DNA of 45,477 nucleotides from NCBI GenBank assembly GCA_050789255.1, contig JBOZRQ010000024.1:1-45477 (forward strand), in the 5' to 3' direction. The notes beneath the pieces were generated by a model, which saw nothing but the letters and a program-made list of their open reading frames with translations, was not told where the DNA came from and made no database searches. Below, piece by piece: positions 15,245-22,595 of this stretch. Origin of the DNA: JBOZRQ01 sp050789255 (GTDB lineage: Bacteria > Bacillota > Sulfobacillia > Symbiobacteriales > Symbiobacteriaceae). Position numbers and translations under genes: made by a program. How positions within the stretch are numbered: the first letter of the stretch is position 1; every line of letters begins with the position of its first letter.

Positions 15245-17251
15245 TTACGGGATGGTGAAGAAGAAGGTCGCACCTTGGCCCTCGGCCCCTTCCGCCCAGA
15301 CACGGCCGCCATGGCGGCGGATGATGCGCTGCACGGTCGCGAGGCCGACGCCGGTGCCTGGAAATTCGTTGGCGCCATGGAGTCGTTGGAACGGTGCGAA
15401 CAACTTCTCCGCATACTGCATATCGAAGCCCGCCCCGTCGTCCCGTACGAAGTAGACCGTCTCACCGCCGAAGGTGATCTCGCCGAAAGCCAGCGTTGCG
15501 GCGGGGCGTTTGGACGTGAACTTCCAGGCGTTGCCAAGCAGGTTTTCCAGCGCCAGGCGGAGCAGCCGCTCATCCCCTTGCGCCGTCGCCCCGGTCTCGA
15601 TCATCAAGGTCACCTGGCGCTCGGGGGCTGAACTCTGCAACTCTGCGGCGATGCCTCGGGCCAGGTCGCTCAGATTCACCTTCACCTTGCACAGCTCGCT
15701 CCGGGAGACCCGGGAGAGCTGAAGCAGGTCGTCAATCAGCTGGCCCATGCGCTGTGTGGCGCTTCGCACCCGGCTCAGCATGTCCACACCGTCATCGCCC
15801 AACCGGCCGCCGAAGTCCTCCAGCAGCGCCTGACTGAACCCGTCTACGGTGCGCAGCGGGCCGCGCAGGTCGTGTGAGACCGAGTAGCTGAAGGCCTCAA
15901 GTTCCTCGTTGGCGGCCTCCAGTTCACTGGTGCGCTCCCGGACTCTGCGCTCCAGATCGGCGTTCAACGCCTGGATCTGCTCCTCCGCCCGTTTGCGCTC
16001 TGTGATGTCATGCATCACCTTGGAGTAGCCGCTATGGTTACCGGCAGCATCATACAGCGGCCGAGTCACCACGTGGGCCCAGAATCGGGCGCCGTCCCGG
16101 CGCTCGCGCCACCCCTCCAGAACAGCACCCCCCTTCGCAAGCGCCTGCCGGAGTTCGTGGCCAGCGACCTCCTCCGCCCCCTCCGGCGGATAAAAGGCTG
16201 CGATGTGGCGACCGACGATCTCTTCCGCCTTGTAACCTGTCAGCCGCTCTACCCCCGGATTCCAGAGTGCGATGCACCCTTCTGTATCGAGGATGAAGAT
16301 TGCGTAGTCCGGGACGCTGTCCGCAAGGAGGCGGAATCGCTCTTCGCTCTCGGTGCGGGCCCTGTCGGCCCGGGTGCGCTGGACCGCCATCGCCAGAACG
16401 TTGGCCACCGATTGCATGAAGTCCGCCTCCGCAGGCGTGAACTCCCGGGGGGTGGCGCTCTGGGTGCTCAGTACACCGAAGGGCCCTCCCTCCTCCTGGA
16501 TCATCACGGTCATGCTGCTGCGAACCGGTGTCACAGCGCCGACCGCATCGCCGGGCGGTTGCAGAAACTCCCTCACCGTGCTGTACGCGGTGCCCAGTGT
16601 GCAGGTCACCAGCTCGGTCGCCTTCTGTATCACGGCCCGCAGATCAGAACTGGACAGAGCGTACTGCGCCAACTCTGCCACGGCGCCCTGCTGCCGAGCC
16701 CGCACCTCCACCTCCCGAAACAGGCGAGCGTTGTCTACAGCCATGGCTGCCCGGCTAGCGATCTGTTCGCACAGCATTACATCGCTGTCCCTGTACCGGG
16801 ATCCAGGGCCAGACCAAGCCAGCATTATTGCCCCGATCGTCCGGCCCCGGGCGACCATCGGCACCACCAGGGCGGAGGTGACGCCAATTTGGCGCAACAG
16901 CTTCAGATGCTCGTCGTCGTCTACGCTGGCCGCCAGCATCTCCTCGGTGATCTGCGGGTAGAGCTCCGGGCGCCCGGTCCGGATCACCTGCGCCACCCCT
17001 CCGGGGGCGCCCGGGTCGGTCGGGTAGCGCCGGCTCAGCTCCCGTGCCCATTCGGCCTTGGACGGGTCCACATGGGCCAGCGCCACCTGCTGCAGGGTGC
17101 CGTCCCCTTCCACGAGGTGTACGGTACACCAGTCGGCTCTGTGCGGGACCATAAGCTGGGCGACCCGGGTCAGCGTTGTCTCATAGTCCAGCGAGCTGGA
17201 CAGCAGGGCGCCCGCCTCCACCAGAAAGCTATACCCCGAACCGCTCACCAC
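15245..17251 (-). CDS. GAF-GAF-PAS sensor histidine kinase, phytochrome-kinase type
   Basis: The 668-residue soluble kinase has GAF-like domain 1 (about 15-170; ADWCTVHLVEGD, SALVVPMVARGRTIGAIML), GAF-like domain 2 (about 195-305), PAS (about 310-430; ADSVPDYAIFILDTEG, RLTGYKAEEIVGRHI), a coiled coil (RRVRERTSELEAANEELEAF), HisKA (His near 450 in SYSVSHDLRGPL) and HATPase (LENLLGNAWKFT, VRDDGAGFD, GTGVGLATVQRI). The SVSHDLRGPLR and LLGNAWKFT forms are those of the phytochrome-like kinase group. No chromophore-binding Cys context is evident, so the signal is unknown. The start is GTG 17251 or the next GTG codon. It is first of a three-gene operon with the response regulator and hybrid kinase. 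Confidence 0.88.
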   Translation of the reverse strand: MVSGSGYSFLVEAGALLSSSLDYETTLTRVAQLMVPHRADWCTVHLVEGDGTLQQVALAHVDPSKAEWARELSRRYPTDPGAPGGVAQVIRTGRPELYPQITEEMLAASVDDDEHLKLLRQIGVTSALVVPMVARGRTIGAIMLAWSGPGSRYRDSDVMLCEQIASRAAMAVDNARLFREVEVRARQQGAVAELAQYALSSSDLRAVIQKATELVTCTLGTAYSTVREFLQPPGDAVGAVTPVRSSMTVMIQEEGGPFGVLSTQSATPREFTPAEADFMQSVANVLAMAVQRTRADRARTESEERFRLLADSVPDYAIFILDTEGCIALWNPGVERLTGYKAEEIVGRHIAAFYPPEGAEEVAGHELRQALAKGGAVLEGWRERRDGARFWAHVVTRPLYDAAGNHSGYSKVMHDITERKRAEEQIQALNADLERRVRERTSELEAANEELEAFSYSVSHDLRGPLRTVDGFSQALLEDFGGRLGDDGVDMLSRVRSATQRMGQLIDDLLQLSRVSRSELCKVKVNLSDLARGIAAELQSSAPERQVTLMIETGATAQGDERLLRLALENLLGNAWKFTSKRPAATLAFGEITFGGETVYFVRDDGAGFDMQYAEKLFAPFQRLHGANEFPGTGVGLATVQRIIRRHGGRVWAEGAEGQGATFFFTIP

Positions 17252-17439
17252 ATCCCCTCACATTCCTAAACACTTTATTACGTATCTATCTGCTTCTTCA
17301 CGAGGAGGTAACAGATTCCCTCTTTCCAACCACGAAGTACCGCGTCTTTTGGTGCAGGCAGGAACCATCCAGAGGTGCCACTCGTCCATAGTCCCAGATT
17401 ACGGAGCGGGCAGGGCCCGTTCGGAGAGAGAGGCGCCCG

Positions 17440-18444
17440 TTGATCAAGGCCATCAAAGAGCGATATTCAGATGCCGTTCTGGAGCAAGCCGCTGCCCGGT
17501 ATGGCGTCACGTTTGAGCAGGTCAGGAAGCTCGGCGGATTCGAGAGCTTTGTCTACGAGTACGGTCGGCACGACCGTGACTATATCCTGAAGATCACGCA
17601 CACCATGCGCCGGTCGGAGAACTACATCATGGGCGAACTTGCGTGGCTTACCTTCCTGGCAGACCGGGGCGTTTCTGTCGCCCGCGCCGTGCCGTCGGAG
17701 AGGGGCCGGCTGATCGAGCGGATCGACGATGGCGACGGTTCGGCCTGGCTGGCCATCGCGTATGAGAAGGCTCCCGGTCACCGGGTCACCGCTGATGAGT
17801 GGAACGGTGACCTGTTCACCGCCTGGGGCCGGCTGCTGGGCACCATGCACCGGCTCACCCAGTCCTACCGGCTCAGCAACCCGGCCCATAAGCGGCAGGA
17901 GTGGTTCGAGGAGGAGCAGCTCAAGGCCCACAAGTACCTCCCCGACCACGAGACCGAGGTGCTCGCCCGTGCAGATGAGCTGATGAGCTACCTGCGCAGC
18001 CTGCCAACCCCATCCGATGCCTTTGGCATGCTGCATACCGACCTGCACCATGGAAACTGGTTCGTGGATGGCGGAACGATCACGGCGTTCGATTTCGATG
18101 ACTGCCACTACAACTGGTTTGCGAGCGACATCGCCATCGCCCTGGTCGGGGCGATCTGGTTTCCCCCGAAGCCCTATGAGGATCCGGCAGCCTATGCGCA
18201 GCACTTCCTGGAGCACTTCCTCCGGGGCTACTACGAGGAAAACCAGCTGGACCCCAAGTGGCTGGGCCATATCCGTGACTTCATGATGCTCCGTGACCTG
18301 CTCAACTTCATCATCGTCTACCAGACCCTCGACGTGACGGCGTTCAACGAAAAGCAGAACGCTGAGTTTAGCGAGCACCGCCGGCGGATCGTTCAGCGTG
18401 AGCCGCTGGTTGACCTGGACTGGATGCAGTTCGCCAAAGCCTGA
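17440..18444 (+). CDS. APH-fold phosphotransferase (RdoA/SrkA or aminoglycoside-kinase-like)
   Basis: The 334-residue kinase-like protein has the aminoglycoside phosphotransferase fold. Catalytic motif HTDLHHGNWF (the HxDxxxxN loop) and metal-binding FDFDDC (DFG equivalent) are intact, and ILKITH supplies the ATP-binding lysine. The family phosphorylates small molecules or, in SrkA/RdoA, proteins under stress; the substrate here is unknown. Start TTG 17440 is favoured by GGAGAGAGAGG just upstream. It is divergent from the sensor kinase. The DUF1801 gene follows after about 107 bases, so they may be co-transcribed up to the terminator at 19002. Confidence 0.8.
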   Translation: MIKAIKERYSDAVLEQAAARYGVTFEQVRKLGGFESFVYEYGRHDRDYILKITHTMRRSENYIMGELAWLTFLADRGVSVARAVPSERGRLIERIDDGDGSAWLAIAYEKAPGHRVTADEWNGDLFTAWGRLLGTMHRLTQSYRLSNPAHKRQEWFEEEQLKAHKYLPDHETEVLARADELMSYLRSLPTPSDAFGMLHTDLHHGNWFVDGGTITAFDFDDCHYNWFASDIAIALVGAIWFPPKPYEDPAAYAQHFLEHFLRGYYEENQLDPKWLGHIRDFMMLRDLLNFIIVYQTLDVTAFNEKQNAEFSEHRRRIVQREPLVDLDWMQFAKA

Positions 18445-18551
18445 GAAAGACCACCGGGGGCCGGACGGGCTCTCGGTCCTCGCCCGAGCAGGAGATCACG
18501 GGCACGGCAGGTAATTCATTCCGTACGAATGGCACAAGGTGGGGGATTGAC

Positions 18552-18992
18552 ATGCAAAGCAAGTCCACAACGGTCGACGAGTATCTCGCCAGCCTGCCGG
18601 AGGACCGCCGGCACGCCCTGGAGGCGGTCCGCGAAGTGATTCTTCAGAACCTCCCCCCGGGTTACGAGGAAGGCATGCAGTACGGGATGATCAGCTACTG
18701 CATCCCCCTGAGCCGCTACCCTAAGACCTATAACGGCCAGCCGCTGGGGTACGCCGCCCTGGCCTCCCAGAAGAACTACATGTCGGTCTACCTGATGAAC
18801 GTCTACGGTGACGAGACGATCGAACGCTGGTTCCGCGAGGAGTACCAGAAATCCGGCAAGAAGCTGGACATGGGCAAGAGCTGCGTCCGGTTCAAAAAGC
18901 TGGAGGACCTCCCCCTCGATGTCATCGGCAAGGCTGTGGCCCTGGCCTCGGTCGAGGAGTTCATCCACCGGTACGAGCGAATCCGCGGATAG
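18552..18992 (+). CDS. DUF1801 domain protein (YdhG-like)
   Basis: The 146-residue DUF1801 protein contains TVDEYLASLPEDRRHALEAV, EGMQYGMISYCIPL and VYLMNVYGDE, all typical of the family. The fold resembles frataxin-like or SRPBCC-adjacent small domains, and some members were proposed as iron chaperones; function remains unproven. ATG 18552 follows GGTGGGGG with a short spacer. It is cytosolic by sequence. A strong terminator stands ten bases after the stop. Confidence 0.8.
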   Translation: MQSKSTTVDEYLASLPEDRRHALEAVREVILQNLPPGYEEGMQYGMISYCIPLSRYPKTYNGQPLGYAALASQKNYMSVYLMNVYGDETIERWFREEYQKSGKKLDMGKSCVRFKKLEDLPLDVIGKAVALASVEEFIHRYERIRG

Positions 18993-19001
18993 GGACCCTT
19001 T

Positions 19002-19041
19002 GCAACAGACCCGGGGCGGCTGCCCCGGGTCTGTTGCTTTT
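19002..19041 (+). terminator. Strong intrinsic terminator after the DUF1801 gene
   Basis: A perfect 16-bp stem, 19002-19017 with 19022-19037, has a 4-nt loop and is followed by TTTT. The 21-bp repeat array begins ten bases later. Confidence 0.92.
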
Positions 19042-19050
19042 ACGCTGTGC

Positions 19051-19266
19051 CAAGGGTGAGTCACGCTGTTCCAAGGGTGAGTCACGCTGTACCGAGGGTG
19101 AGTCACGCCGTACCGAGGGTGAGTCACGCCGTGCCAAGGGTGAGTCACGCTGTGCCGAGGGTGAGTCACGCTGTGCCGAGGGTGAGTCACGCTGTGCCGA
19201 GGGTGAGTCACGCTGTGCCGAGGGTGAGTCACGTTGTGCCGAGGGTGAGTCACGCTGTGCCGAGGG
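19051..19266. repeat. 21-bp tandem repeat, ten copies
   Basis: Ten full units start at 19051 and every 21 bases after that to 19260, followed by a 6-base partial copy. The consensus is CGAGGGTGAGTCACGCTGTG plus a final C. Copies 6, 7, 8 and 10 are identical. Copies 1-5 and 9 differ at one to three positions. Each unit contains the 9-bp dyad GTGAGTCAC. The period is a multiple of three, so heptapeptide repeats appear in several frames on both strands. No start site or family supports translation of any of them, and I treat the array as non-coding. It lies between a terminator and the remnant of another gene. Confidence 0.95.
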
Positions 19267-19455
19267 CTCTTCCGCAACCAGCAGGGCGTAGGAACGTTCC
19301 TCTATGTCGACCTCCAGGGCAGCTCCCTTAAGGTCCGGTCCAAGAAGAAGAAGGAAGAGCAGTCGGACGAGCCCGCTGACGCCAAGCAGGCGGCTCCGAA
19401 GCAGGCCGCTGCCAAGCCGGAAGCGCCGCAGAACGAGCCTCCCAAGGCCAGCTAG
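19249..19455 (+). pseudogene. 3' remnant of an unidentified gene
   Basis: An open frame from the last repeat copy to TAG 19453-19455 reads like real protein: GLFRNQQGVGTFLYVDLQG, then a lysine cluster (KVRSKKKKEEQSDEP) and an Ala/Lys/Pro/Glu-rich tail ending PPKAS. Such low-complexity charged tails are common at protein C-termini. No ATG, GTG or TTG lies in frame between 19249 and the tail, and every 21-bp repeat copy carries TGA in this frame. The 5' part of the gene therefore seems to have been lost or replaced at the repeat boundary. A strong terminator follows the stop immediately. I cannot name the parent family. Confidence 0.55.
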
Positions 19456-19459
19456 TAGC

Positions 19460-19504
19460 AGGGCGCCCAGCCTCCCCCCACGGGGTCAGGCCGGGCGCCC
19501 TTTG
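19460..19504 (+). terminator. Terminator after the gene remnant
   Basis: AGGGCGCCC-a-GCCT (19460-19473) pairs with AGGC-c-GGGCGCCCT (19488-19501) and is followed by TTTGTTGT. It sits between the remnant and the convergent kinase-like gene and may serve both. Confidence 0.85.
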
Positions 19505-19512
19505 TTGTGTGG

Positions 19513-20697
19513 TCAGGCGGACTCATCGGCGGCTTGGAAGCAGGGGAAGAGCGGCAGGTTCGCCGCCCCCCACCGGAGGGTGAGCTGCTGCAGCAGCGTC
19601 TCGGCCGGGCGCCGCAAAGCGTCCAGATCCGCCTGCCCGGTCGAGGCCTCCAGGAACGCAGACAATCGGGCCAGGATACGCGGCCGCACTGTGGCGATTC
19701 CCCAGCTGTCATCACCGGCCAGCGCCCGTGGAAGTAGGGTAGCCACCGTGAACCAGGCCCAGTACGCACAGGCGTCGGCCATGCTTGCCCTCCAGGTCCG
19801 CTCATCGGTCACCGCCGGGCAGCCCTGGGCCAACTCTTCCCGATACCCCGCCTCAAGCCGTGCGAGGATAGAAGCTGGCAGTGCGCCCGCACACCAGCAC
19901 GTCGGGAAGTGCATGCGCAAGTAGGCACCGTCCATCAAGGCGCTGCGAAACCCTCCAGCCTCGAAGTCGATCAGGCGAGGTCCTGTGGCGGTGAGGCGCC
20001 AGTTATCCGGGCAGGGGTCGCCCTGGTTGTAGGCCAGCAGCGGCCCGCTGCCCAACCGGCGGATCAGACCAACCGCCGCCGTAGAGAACCCAGGGCCACG
20101 TTGCACGCCCACCTTCCTCAGGGCCCACGGCGCCGCCCACTGGAACCAGGCGTGCATATGCAGCAGCCTGAGATCGGGCCCAACCTCGCCGGGCGACACC
20201 CAGGCCATGAGGCTCTCTGGAACGACCTCCCGCCAGGACCCGTGGCGCCTGCGAAGCGTGTGGTACTGCAAAGCAGCGCCGGCCGTAGCGGCGTGCATCC
20301 GGCCCAGGCCCCGGGCCATCTCCTGAAGTACGGTCTGGGCTGGACCGGGCTCGTTCCCGTTCAGCACAACGTCCAGTCCACCGGCTGACCCGAGGTCATC
20401 GATGATGAGGAGGAACCGCTGGCGGTCCCCGCCGTGGAAGCGCACCGCCGGCGCCTCCCTTTCGGTGAGGAATTCGGCCCCCGCCAGTTCGTTCAAAAAC
20501 CGGGTAACCGAGATCTCCCTGACCCGCTGCTTCAGAATCACCGTAGCAGGAGCGCCCGCCGGCCCGCCTTCCACCCGGCAGCGATACACCTGGCTGGGGC
20601 GCCCCTCTTCGGTCAGCCGTTCAGGGATCGACAGGGCCACCGGGCCGCCCCACCGCTCGGTCAGTATGGCTTCGGCCCGGGCCTGGAGTGTGTTCAT
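19513..20697 (-). CDS. APH-fold phosphotransferase family protein
   Basis: The 394-residue protein is of the aminoglycoside phosphotransferase/choline kinase type. An ATP-binding lysine is visible in ATVILKQRV and acidic FLTEREAP follows. LLIIDDLGSAGG matches the hinge. The catalytic loop reads YNQGDPCPDNW, where the usual first His is Gln but Asp and Asn remain. The metal site is LIDFEAGGF. It may phosphorylate an amino-sugar or alcohol; no resistance role can be claimed. ATG 20697 has GGGAGG 11 bases upstream, and an inverted repeat (20714-20741) directly precedes that site. It is unrelated at sequence level to the other APH-fold gene at 17440 apart from the fold motifs. Confidence 0.75.
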   Translation of the reverse strand: MNTLQARAEAILTERWGGPVALSIPERLTEEGRPSQVYRCRVEGGPAGAPATVILKQRVREISVTRFLNELAGAEFLTEREAPAVRFHGGDRQRFLLIIDDLGSAGGLDVVLNGNEPGPAQTVLQEMARGLGRMHAATAGAALQYHTLRRRHGSWREVVPESLMAWVSPGEVGPDLRLLHMHAWFQWAAPWALRKVGVQRGPGFSTAAVGLIRRLGSGPLLAYNQGDPCPDNWRLTATGPRLIDFEAGGFRSALMDGAYLRMHFPTCWCAGALPASILARLEAGYREELAQGCPAVTDERTWRASMADACAYWAWFTVATLLPRALAGDDSWGIATVRPRILARLSAFLEASTGQADLDALRRPAETLLQQLTLRWGAANLPLFPCFQAADESA

Positions 20698-20713
20698 CGT
20701 AACAGAAGCCTCC

Positions 20714-20741
20714 CGAGAAGATTCAGAAGAGAAGCTTCTCG
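20714..20741 (-). promoter_or_regulatory. Inverted repeat upstream of the APH-fold gene's ribosome binding site
   Basis: CGAGAAG (20714-20720) pairs with CTTCTCG (20735-20741), and the right part also holds the 12-bp palindrome GAGAAGCTTCTC (20729-20740). On the mRNA the arm ends immediately before GGGAGG. It could be an operator or a translation-control hairpin. Confidence 0.4.
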
Positions 20742-20779
20742 TCGGTCACCGCAGATTCCTGGGTCGTTTCCCAGACCTC

Positions 20780-20811
20780 AAAAAAGCGAGCCGCACAGTA
20801 GTGCAGCTCGC
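20780..20811 (-). terminator. Terminator of the tandem FKBP gene
   Basis: GCGAGC (20786-20791) pairs with GCTCGC (20806-20811), with an inner GCAC/GTGC stem. On the minus strand TTTTTT follows. It starts ten bases after the FKBP stop codon. Confidence 0.88.
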
Positions 20812-20820
20812 CTTTGCTTC

Positions 20821-21483
20821 TTATGCGATTCCGACCAGCTCCACCTCAAAGACCAGCGTGGCGTTGGGCGGAATGACCCCGGGGTAGCCCCGTTTGCCGT
20901 AGGCCAGGTCCGGCGGAATGGTCAGCTTGCGCTTGCCCCCGACCTTCATGGTAGCGATCCCCAGGTCCCACCCGGCGATCACCTGGCCCATGCCCAAGGC
21001 AAACTCCAGCGGCTCACCGCGATCGACGGAGCTGTCGAACTTGGTGCCGTTCGTGAGCCAGCCCGTGTAGTGGACCTGGACGACGTCGCCCTCCTGGGGC
21101 TGAGCGCCGGTGCCCACCTCGATCTCCTCGATCCCGAGGGTGACGTCGCGTATCCCCAGCAACTGGACCTCAAAGATCAGCTCAGCGTTGGGCGGAATCA
21201 CACCGCCGGCCCCGCGGGAGCCATAGGCCAGGTCGGGCGGGAGGTACAGCTTGCGCCGACCGCCGACCTTCATGGTGGAAAGCCCCTCATCCCAGCCCCG
21301 GATCACCCTGCCGGCGCCCAGCTTGAACTCGAAGGGCTCGCCCCGGTCCACGGAGCTGTCGAACTTGGTGCCGTTGGTCAGCCAGCCGGTGTAGTGAACG
21401 ACGACGACGTCGCCCTTCTGGGGTTGTGCGCCGGTGCCAACCTCAATCTCTTCATACCGGAGCCCGGATGCGGTGGTTTCCAT
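20821..21483 (-). CDS. Tandem two-domain FKBP-type peptidyl-prolyl isomerase
   Basis: The 220-residue protein is made of two complete FKBP domains (about residues 8-110 and 118-220). Each contains VHYTGWLTNGTKFDSSVDRG, the VIxGWD active-site region, MKVGG-RKL and the IPPxLAYG-type flap (IPPDLAYGKRG in domain 2, LPPDLAYGSRG in domain 1). The enzymes catalyse cis-trans isomerisation of prolyl bonds and can act as chaperones. There is no signal peptide, so it is cytosolic. The two halves are highly similar, indicating a duplication within the gene. It has its own promoter (21519-21547) and terminator. AAGGAGG stands 10 bases before ATG 21483. Confidence 0.95.
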   Translation of the reverse strand: METTASGLRYEEIEVGTGAQPQKGDVVVVHYTGWLTNGTKFDSSVDRGEPFEFKLGAGRVIRGWDEGLSTMKVGGRRKLYLPPDLAYGSRGAGGVIPPNAELIFEVQLLGIRDVTLGIEEIEVGTGAQPQEGDVVQVHYTGWLTNGTKFDSSVDRGEPLEFALGMGQVIAGWDLGIATMKVGGKRKLTIPPDLAYGKRGYPGVIPPNATLVFEVELVGIA

Positions 21484-21518
21484 GATGGCGGGGCCTCCTT
21501 AACAAGACCTACCGCCCT

Positions 21519-21547
21519 ATCGTACCGGAAATTGGCGCCCGGGACAA
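21519..21547 (-). promoter_or_regulatory. Vegetative-type promoter of the FKBP gene
   Basis: Minus strand: -35 TTGTCC (21542-21547), 17-bp spacer, -10 TACGAT (21519-21524). The start would fall about 30 bases before the FKBP ATG. The same TTGTC/TACGAT pair with 17-bp spacing recurs before the ABC-F gene. Confidence 0.65.
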
Positions 21548-22426
21548 CTAGGCATACTGCGCGGGCTCTACGTGCACATGGACATACTCGATGGCCAGAT
21601 AGCCCGCCAGACTGCGCTCTACCTCATCGGAGACCCTATGAGCCTCCACCACGGAGAGCGTAGGTGAGACAGAGACGGTGACCTCGACCGCTACGGTGTT
21701 CCCCAGAGGCCGGGCCCGCACAGTGCGAACCTCCAAGACGCCCTGCACACGGGAGACCCGCTTGCGGATCAGGCGGACCTTCTCCACCTCGAAGCCGTCC
21801 GTGAGGGCATGGGCGGCCTCGTAGCCAATGTGCCAGGCGGTGCGCAGAATGACCAGGGCGATTAGAACCCCGACGACGGGGTCGGCCCAGCGCCACCCCA
21901 GAATGGCGCCTGCCACGCCGGCTACGGTGCCCAGGCTCGCCAAGGCATCCGACAGGTTATCATAAGCGGCAGCGGCCAACGCCTTGCTGCCGGTGCGCTT
22001 GGCCAGCTTCATGTTGTAGGCATACACCCCAAGCATCACCACGGCGGCCGCGCAGCCCACCCAGATGGAGGCGGAATGCGGTGCCTCCAGGTTTGGGGCA
22101 AAGACGGCTCGGGCGGCGGTCACCCCCACATCAAGCCCCGCAATTCCCATCACAGCGGCCGCTACGATCGACGCTACGGTCTCTGCCTTTTGATGCCCGT
22201 AGCCATGGTCTGCATCCGCCGGTCGTAAGGCGATACGAAGCCCTGCCAGGACCGCCACCGAAGCAACTACATCGGTAGAGTTGTTGACTCCATCGGCGAT
22301 CAGGCCCTGGGATCCGCTCCAGAAGCCCACGCCCAGCTTCACCGCTGTGAGGAGTGCGTAAGCAGCGATGCTGAGCCAGGCTCCACGCTGACTCTCGGCC
22401 AGCTCAGCATTTTGCGGCGACGCCAA
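21548..22426 (-). CDS. Cation diffusion facilitator (CDF) metal exporter
   Basis: The 292-residue CDF family transporter has six hydrophobic segments. The metal site is visible as DGVNNSTDVVAS in TM2 and a second AYDNLSDALASL in TM5; the canonical HxxxD of TM5 is N-L-S-D here. A cytoplasmic ferredoxin-like domain follows (VEKVRLIRKRVSRVQGVLEV, VEVTVSVSPTLSVVEAH). Histidine-rich DADHGYGHQKAE sits in the TM2-3 loop. The family exports Zn, Co, Fe or Mn in exchange for protons. TTG 22426 has AGGAGG eight bases upstream. It is preceded by a promoter and a leader hairpin. Confidence 0.9.
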   Translation of the reverse strand: MASPQNAELAESQRGAWLSIAAYALLTAVKLGVGFWSGSQGLIADGVNNSTDVVASVAVLAGLRIALRPADADHGYGHQKAETVASIVAAAVMGIAGLDVGVTAARAVFAPNLEAPHSASIWVGCAAAVVMLGVYAYNMKLAKRTGSKALAAAAYDNLSDALASLGTVAGVAGAILGWRWADPVVGVLIALVILRTAWHIGYEAAHALTDGFEVEKVRLIRKRVSRVQGVLEVRTVRARPLGNTVAVEVTVSVSPTLSVVEAHRVSDEVERSLAGYLAIEYVHVHVEPAQYA

Positions 22427-22481
22427 CTTGATTCCCTCCTACAAGAAAGTTGCCCAAGCGAAAAACCCCATACACGACGAA

Positions 22482-22513
22482 AGACCCGTCTGGCGAGTCT
22501 CGCCAGTGGGTCT
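22482..22513 (-). promoter_or_regulatory. Two-part hairpin in the leader of the CDF gene
   Basis: Nested arms: AGACCC (22482-22487) with GGGTCT (22508-22513) and CTGGCGA (22490-22496) with TCGCCAG (22500-22506). On the minus strand the stem is followed by TTTCG and, further on, TTTTT. It lies between the promoter at 22522-22550 and the CDF start. It may be a metal-responsive operator, an attenuator or a structural leader. Confidence 0.5.
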
Positions 22514-22521
22514 ACGCCACT

Positions 22522-22550
22522 ACTGTACCATCAATGAAGCAGGTCAGCAA
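22522..22550 (-). promoter_or_regulatory. Candidate promoter of the CDF gene
   Basis: Minus strand: -35 TTGCTG (22545-22550), 17-bp spacer, -10 TACAGT (22522-22527). It lies just after the terminator of the upstream gene, consistent with independent transcription of the exporter. Confidence 0.5.
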
Positions 22551-22554
22551 GCGA

Positions 22555-22581
22555 CAAAAAAGCAGCAACCGGAGTTGCTGC
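22555..22581 (-). terminator. Terminator of the Thr/Ser-tail protein gene
   Basis: A perfect 8-bp stem, GCAGCAAC (22562-22569) with GTTGCTGC (22574-22581), with a 4-nt loop, is followed on the minus strand by TTTTTT. It is 15 bases past the stop. Confidence 0.92.
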
Positions 22582-22595
22582 ACTTGGGCGAACGG

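Noticed and set aside
19051..19266. CRISPR array
   Set aside because: The units are contiguous 21-bp tandem repeats without unique spacers, and there are no cas genes nearby.
18516..19277. Minus-strand frame encoding VTHPRHS heptapeptide repeats
   Set aside because: It runs through a transcription terminator and antisense to the DUF1801 gene. The periodicity is forced by the 21-bp DNA repeat and appears in several frames.
19047..19331. Plus-strand frames encoding VSHAVPR or GESRCAE repeats
   Set aside because: They have no ribosome binding site, begin just after a strong terminator, and change character abruptly at the end of the array.
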